DNA of 64,000 bases. Origin: Gerris lacustris. Lineage: Eukaryota > Arthropoda > Insecta > Hemiptera > Gerridae. The DNA lies in assembly GCA_951217055.1 (NCBI GenBank), contig OX578278.1:38103115-38167114 (forward strand), read 5' to 3'. Positions 60,236-64,000 of this stretch are shown one piece after another (the stretch's first letter is position 1; each line of letters starts with the position of its first letter). Made by a program: the position numbers and the translations under genes. The notes beneath the pieces were generated by a model, which was not told the origin of the DNA, made no database searches, and was given only the letters and a program-made list of their open reading frames with translations.

Positions 60236-60496
60236 TTAAACAAATTGCACAATACTAAGTCGCAAAAGATATCATTAAATTATGTGAGGAAGCTATTGGC
60301 CACACTTAATAAGTATAATATATTTAATGCCAATATCGTAATTTGGTTTTTTGTTCGATACAAATGATTAATATCGAAATCTAAACTACGAATTTTTACT
60401 TACTAATTATAAAAAAAAAATAAAATAAAAAATGCACAAAACGGTAACTGTACACTATTTAACAACCAACTAGAATGTCATTAATACCAGTTCTTT

Positions 60497-60690
60497 AAGA
60501 GAAGACCGAGTCAGAGGATTTTTTTAAATCCCGACATTTTGAACCTATTTATCATGACGAGAATCATTTGCAACTATCATTCAGTCCAAATGACTCTCAC
60601 TATGAGCTATTTCCTTGAGAATGATCCCTTTGATGGCTTCGAAATCTCGAGATTCACTAAATCTCTGACGCGGTCTACTCCGGAAGATCT
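60497..60690. mobile_element. Repeat E foldback
   Basis: The left arm ('agagaagaccgagtcagagg', 'aaatcccgacattttgaacc') and right arm ('ggcttcgaaatctcgagatt', 'aatctctgacgcggtctact') are inverted, with a middle containing 'atgactctcactatgagcta'. The right arm matches the single copy at 1350-1455. Confidence 0.65.
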
Positions 60691-60775
60691 AGACTTATTA
60701 ATTATTAGACACTGGCCGCGAAATAATCCTCTATTTATATATAATATAATGTATGTCTGACTTTAACTTGTTGAG

Positions 60776-61050
60776 GTTTACGCTTAAACGTGTTTTTTTT
60801 TTTTTTTTTAATTAACTAGTTGAGGTAACACTTTTAAGATAAGCCAAAATCAGGATAAAATCATTCAAATTTGAAAATTAATTTAGTGCTTTCTTAAACT
60901 AATTTACTCTTAAACGTGTCCCCCAACGATTTTGTACTCTTTTACGTGTTGACTTTACTTTTAAACGTATTTAGTTTACTCTTAAATGTGATAAGTTTAC
61001 ACTTTCAATTCAAGCTAAAAACTGGATCAAATCATTCAAAATATCCAATA
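60776..61050 (+). repeat. Degenerate motif cluster, 'ttactcttaaacgtgt'
   Basis: The motif or close variants occur at 60779, 60903, 60935, 60955 and 60975. Two copies of a longer block, 'aagccaaaatcaggataaaa' (60842) and 'aagctaaaaactggatcaaa' (61013), are about 171 bp apart, each followed by 'tcattcaaa'. It may be an old tandem duplication. Confidence 0.6.
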
Positions 61051-61262
61051 GAATAAAAATTAAATATGTTATTTTTGTTTCATATATGGACTTAAAGGTT
61101 AACCTACATTGTTATGAATAATTGCAACATTTTCTAATCGAAATAAAGACATTTCAATATATCCAAAAGACATAATATTTTATTAATAAAAGGTCAGCAT
61201 TGTAAATGATATTGATTGTTAAAAAAAACACAAATATGACAATTTATAAAGGCATCACTACC

Positions 61263-61268
<6 letters not shown>

Positions 61269-61330
<62 letters not shown>
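61269..61330. repeat. (TA)n-(GT)n compound microsatellite
   Basis: About 33 bp of AT alternation followed by 28 bp of GT alternation. A second short TA tract lies at 61601-61617. Confidence 0.98.
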
Positions 61331-61335
<5 letters not shown>

Positions 61336-64000
61336 TGACACCTTACTGATTATATTTTTTATATTTATTTAAATTTGACCTTTATTTCACTGGACTCTGA
61401 AGTAGCCAAAACACACCTTTCCAAAACGAAATTTAGATCAGACAAAAAAAAAATTTCGTCGTGTCCAACTTTAAAAAAAGTATATGTATAACTTAATTTC
61501 ATGCGCAACAAGTTAAGCATTAAGTTCGCGCTTGACACAAACTAAAAGTAGCCACCAAAATGTATTATGATTAATAACCATCTTGACAATTTTTCATCGA
61601 TATATATATATATATATCACATTATAAATATACATGAGATCGACCTCACATAAACACAGTTTTGGTTTCGAAATATTGTTATTACATATACACACATATG
61701 CATATATATTACTTTAAACATACATTGCCACATAATATAAAAAATTATATGTATATTTACTCTTCACAATGGTTAGTTGGTCATCTTCATCTTGTTACAA
61801 ATTTGACTGTAAACTTTGACTGGACATTTATAAAAGAGGTCCTGTCAAAAAAGTCCATCCTTTATGTCAAATGTCATCCATGAGACCAAAAAGCCAAGTG
61901 GTTTTATGAATCATTATATGAGTCCCCATGCTCAAGAAGAATATATAAAATAAAAATGAATATACTCCATACAAGAACCCATATGTCTGTTTCTATCGAC
62001 CACCTCATTTATCTCCCATTTCCAAAAAAAAGAAAAAACAATCGTTATGTCGGTTTGTGAATAGTGATACGACTATATTAAAATATATTCAATATAAATA
62101 TGTGAATAATATATCGTTTTCTAAGATGGGTTAATGCGAAACAGGATATAATATGTTATATATACATATTTTGGTCAACAATATTATCTTTTAAAATTTA
62201 TCGTAAATTATAATGTGATCTATTTTACGGAAAGAAAACTATTATTCTAAGATATTCTTATTGTTATTTGTTTTCAAGAGTATGTTTATAGAAACAATAC
62301 TATAATAATAGTTTAGCAGTATGAAAGTCAAAAACAGCAATGAGTAAGTTATAAGCTATGTGTTCTGAATTGAGAAAATTGGTAAGTTTGTCTGCTAATG
62401 AACCAAATAAGCACAAGAATGCAGCAAATTAGCAAAAAAAAAAAAGAAAAAAAAGTAGGACCTATTTTCTATTAATAAATTTATAATATATATTATATTA
62501 TTTTTTGTTAGCGAAAGTTTTCTGTGTGAAAATATCATCGTCAATAATGAATTCTTATATTTTGAATTCGATCAATCGGTCTTAAAAAACTCAGATAAAA
62601 ACACAAAAATTAAGCTTAAAGGCCACCGAGCTAACTATCCTCAAATTACGAAGCAACTGAGTAAGTTAATTTAATTTATTGAAAACGATAATATATTGAT
62701 TTCCGTAATTCCCATTTTGTAACCTGCTTACCCTATGATATATTTTTATATGGTAGTCCCCGTCCTATGTAGTGTCCTTACTCTAGGGATTATTTTAATT
62801 ATAATAGACTATTCTATAGACTCCTTGTCCTATGACATATTTCTTTTCAAAATAGTTTAAAGCGAAATTTCAAATAAAGGGAAATCACCTGAGAACTAAG
62901 AAATCAATCTTAGGAAGCAGATGCACTAAAAGATACGTGTGGGTATTAACAGGTAGCTATGAAGTACAAGTGTGAGAATGACTGGGTACCCACACATTAC
63001 CAATCCATTGAGTAAAGGTAGAACACAGTATAAGTGGATGTGTGTTAGCAAGGTGTCCCAGTTTCCAGTGTGAAGGTTAAGCTTTCTCAGGGCAGATACT
63101 GTCTAGGTTCCTGAGGGTTACAGGTAGGTCTAGACAAAGGTCTTTGGCCCTTTAGACCCGACCAATAACACTCAAGGGAACCATAAACCAAACCTTTCCC
63201 ACACTAACCATCCAGAAGCAACTAAACTTTAGTAAACACAAACAAAAACACCCACCCAAAAAAAAATTAGGTCTACGACCTTCTCCAATTAACAACCAAA
63301 ATAAATGAATTAATTTTTCCCAAACAAAGGGAATTGTTAAGAGAGCTGAAATTAATGACAAACCATGCTTTAGAGATTCGCTTTATTGAAGAATAAGTGC
63401 GCTAAAAGAGTGGATACCAATAGAGTAAAGCCTCCCCACATGATTAATTTTAATTTTCGTAGCCAGTATTCGGTCTGGTGGTTTGGCAACCATCAGTGCC
63501 TACAACGAAAAATATAAAACTTGTAAATAGATAATAGATGAAAGTGTACAATAAACATTAAAAGGTCCAATTAAAACGGTAATGTCAAATACGAAACTAC
63601 AGAGGCTAACAATTAAGGCATACAAATAATTTAATAAAAATAACAAGTAACAAAATAAGAACAAACATAATAATTGGACTTGTGGTCAACAATTTAAAGA
63701 ACTGAATGGTCCCGTTGCATTTTCCTTTTGCTCTTTGGTTTTGAGAGCAATGTTATATATTAATCGGTGTGGATTACTTTATTAGAAATACATCTGACCT
63801 TGATCTTGATGTAACAATTCTCATAACAATATATGACATTTTTGGGCCTTCCAAGACAAGAATAACAAAAATATGCAGGTGGGTGACGATAATTTGAAAC
63901 TTCTTAATAATTAATTCAGTAGGAAGGTTTGTATGGATTTCGGATGTAATGATAATGATTTAAGATTGCTGTTGGAAATAATTTCAGAAGTAATAGCAAA
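61331..64000. other. Unassigned sequence
   Basis: 61331-62880 is AT-rich with no families. 62880-63260 is GC-richer, with strand bias (A and C rich at 63160-63260) and a 69-codon minus frame of Phe, Leu and Trp-rich composition (63152-63361) that I do not recognise. A degraded hammerhead-like string ('ctgatggttgcc' on the minus strand) lies at about 63485-63496. Confidence 0.4.

Noticed and set aside
63152..63361. Small membrane protein on the minus strand
   Set aside because: The hydrophobic composition follows from the A- and C-biased plus strand. There is no known family or gene context.

Overview
The window looks like gene-free, repeat-rich nuclear DNA from an invertebrate animal, most likely an insect. 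The base composition is strongly AT-rich. There are long (TA)n, (GT)n, (AC)n and (GA)n microsatellites, and no open reading frame exceeds 124 codons. Almost every recognisable piece is a transposable element, a degenerate copy of one, or a satellite. Assignment to insects, perhaps Hemiptera, rests on general resemblance of the dispersed repeats and is an inference. I see no intact protein-coding gene, no convincing exon with splice sites, and no intact tRNA or rRNA gene. Introns of a gene lying outside the window cannot be excluded.

Layout. 1-9 kb: AT-rich sequence, a four-unit 120-127 bp minisatellite (3541-4036), dispersed repeat A, a tRNA-derived SINE (7480-7755) and the decayed 3' end of a jockey-like LINE (7790-8249). 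9-12 kb: a 304 bp foldback element (9166-9469), short perfect hairpins and a hammerhead-like motif (11654-11682). 12-20 kb: repeat C copy 1, repeat A copies, a LINE 3' end with a readable C-terminal zinc-knuckle fragment (18085-18392). 20-30 kb: a SINE-like fragment, TA microsatellites, pogo-like ends, a foldback (24521-24648) and two small tandem arrays (28473-28757). 30-36 kb: a foldback, a 157 bp tandem duplication, and a nest in which a piggyBac-like element (34616-35576) with a broken transposase lies inside an inverted-repeat element. 36-44 kb: several A copies, including a large inverted A pair (38801-39872), and a tandem array split by a 478 bp hAT-type element with a perfect 8 bp target-site duplication (43506-43983). 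44-50 kb: repeat D and two adjacent long hairpins (48642-48980 and 48992-49187). 50-64 kb: a MITE, repeat C copy 2, a second piggyBac-like element with an acidic transposase N-terminus (54121-55112), a D element split by a 1257 bp hAT-type element (56386-57642), a foldback with a tRNA-like promoter box in each arm (57953-58283), and another A pair.

Nothing here forms an operon or pathway. The shared biology is transposition: non-autonomous DNA elements (hAT, piggyBac, pogo-like, foldback) and 5'-truncated retroelements inserted into each other. The nested insertions give relative ages. The most striking property is the number of long inverted repeats, ten clear ones, several of which would fold into dsRNA hairpins if transcribed.
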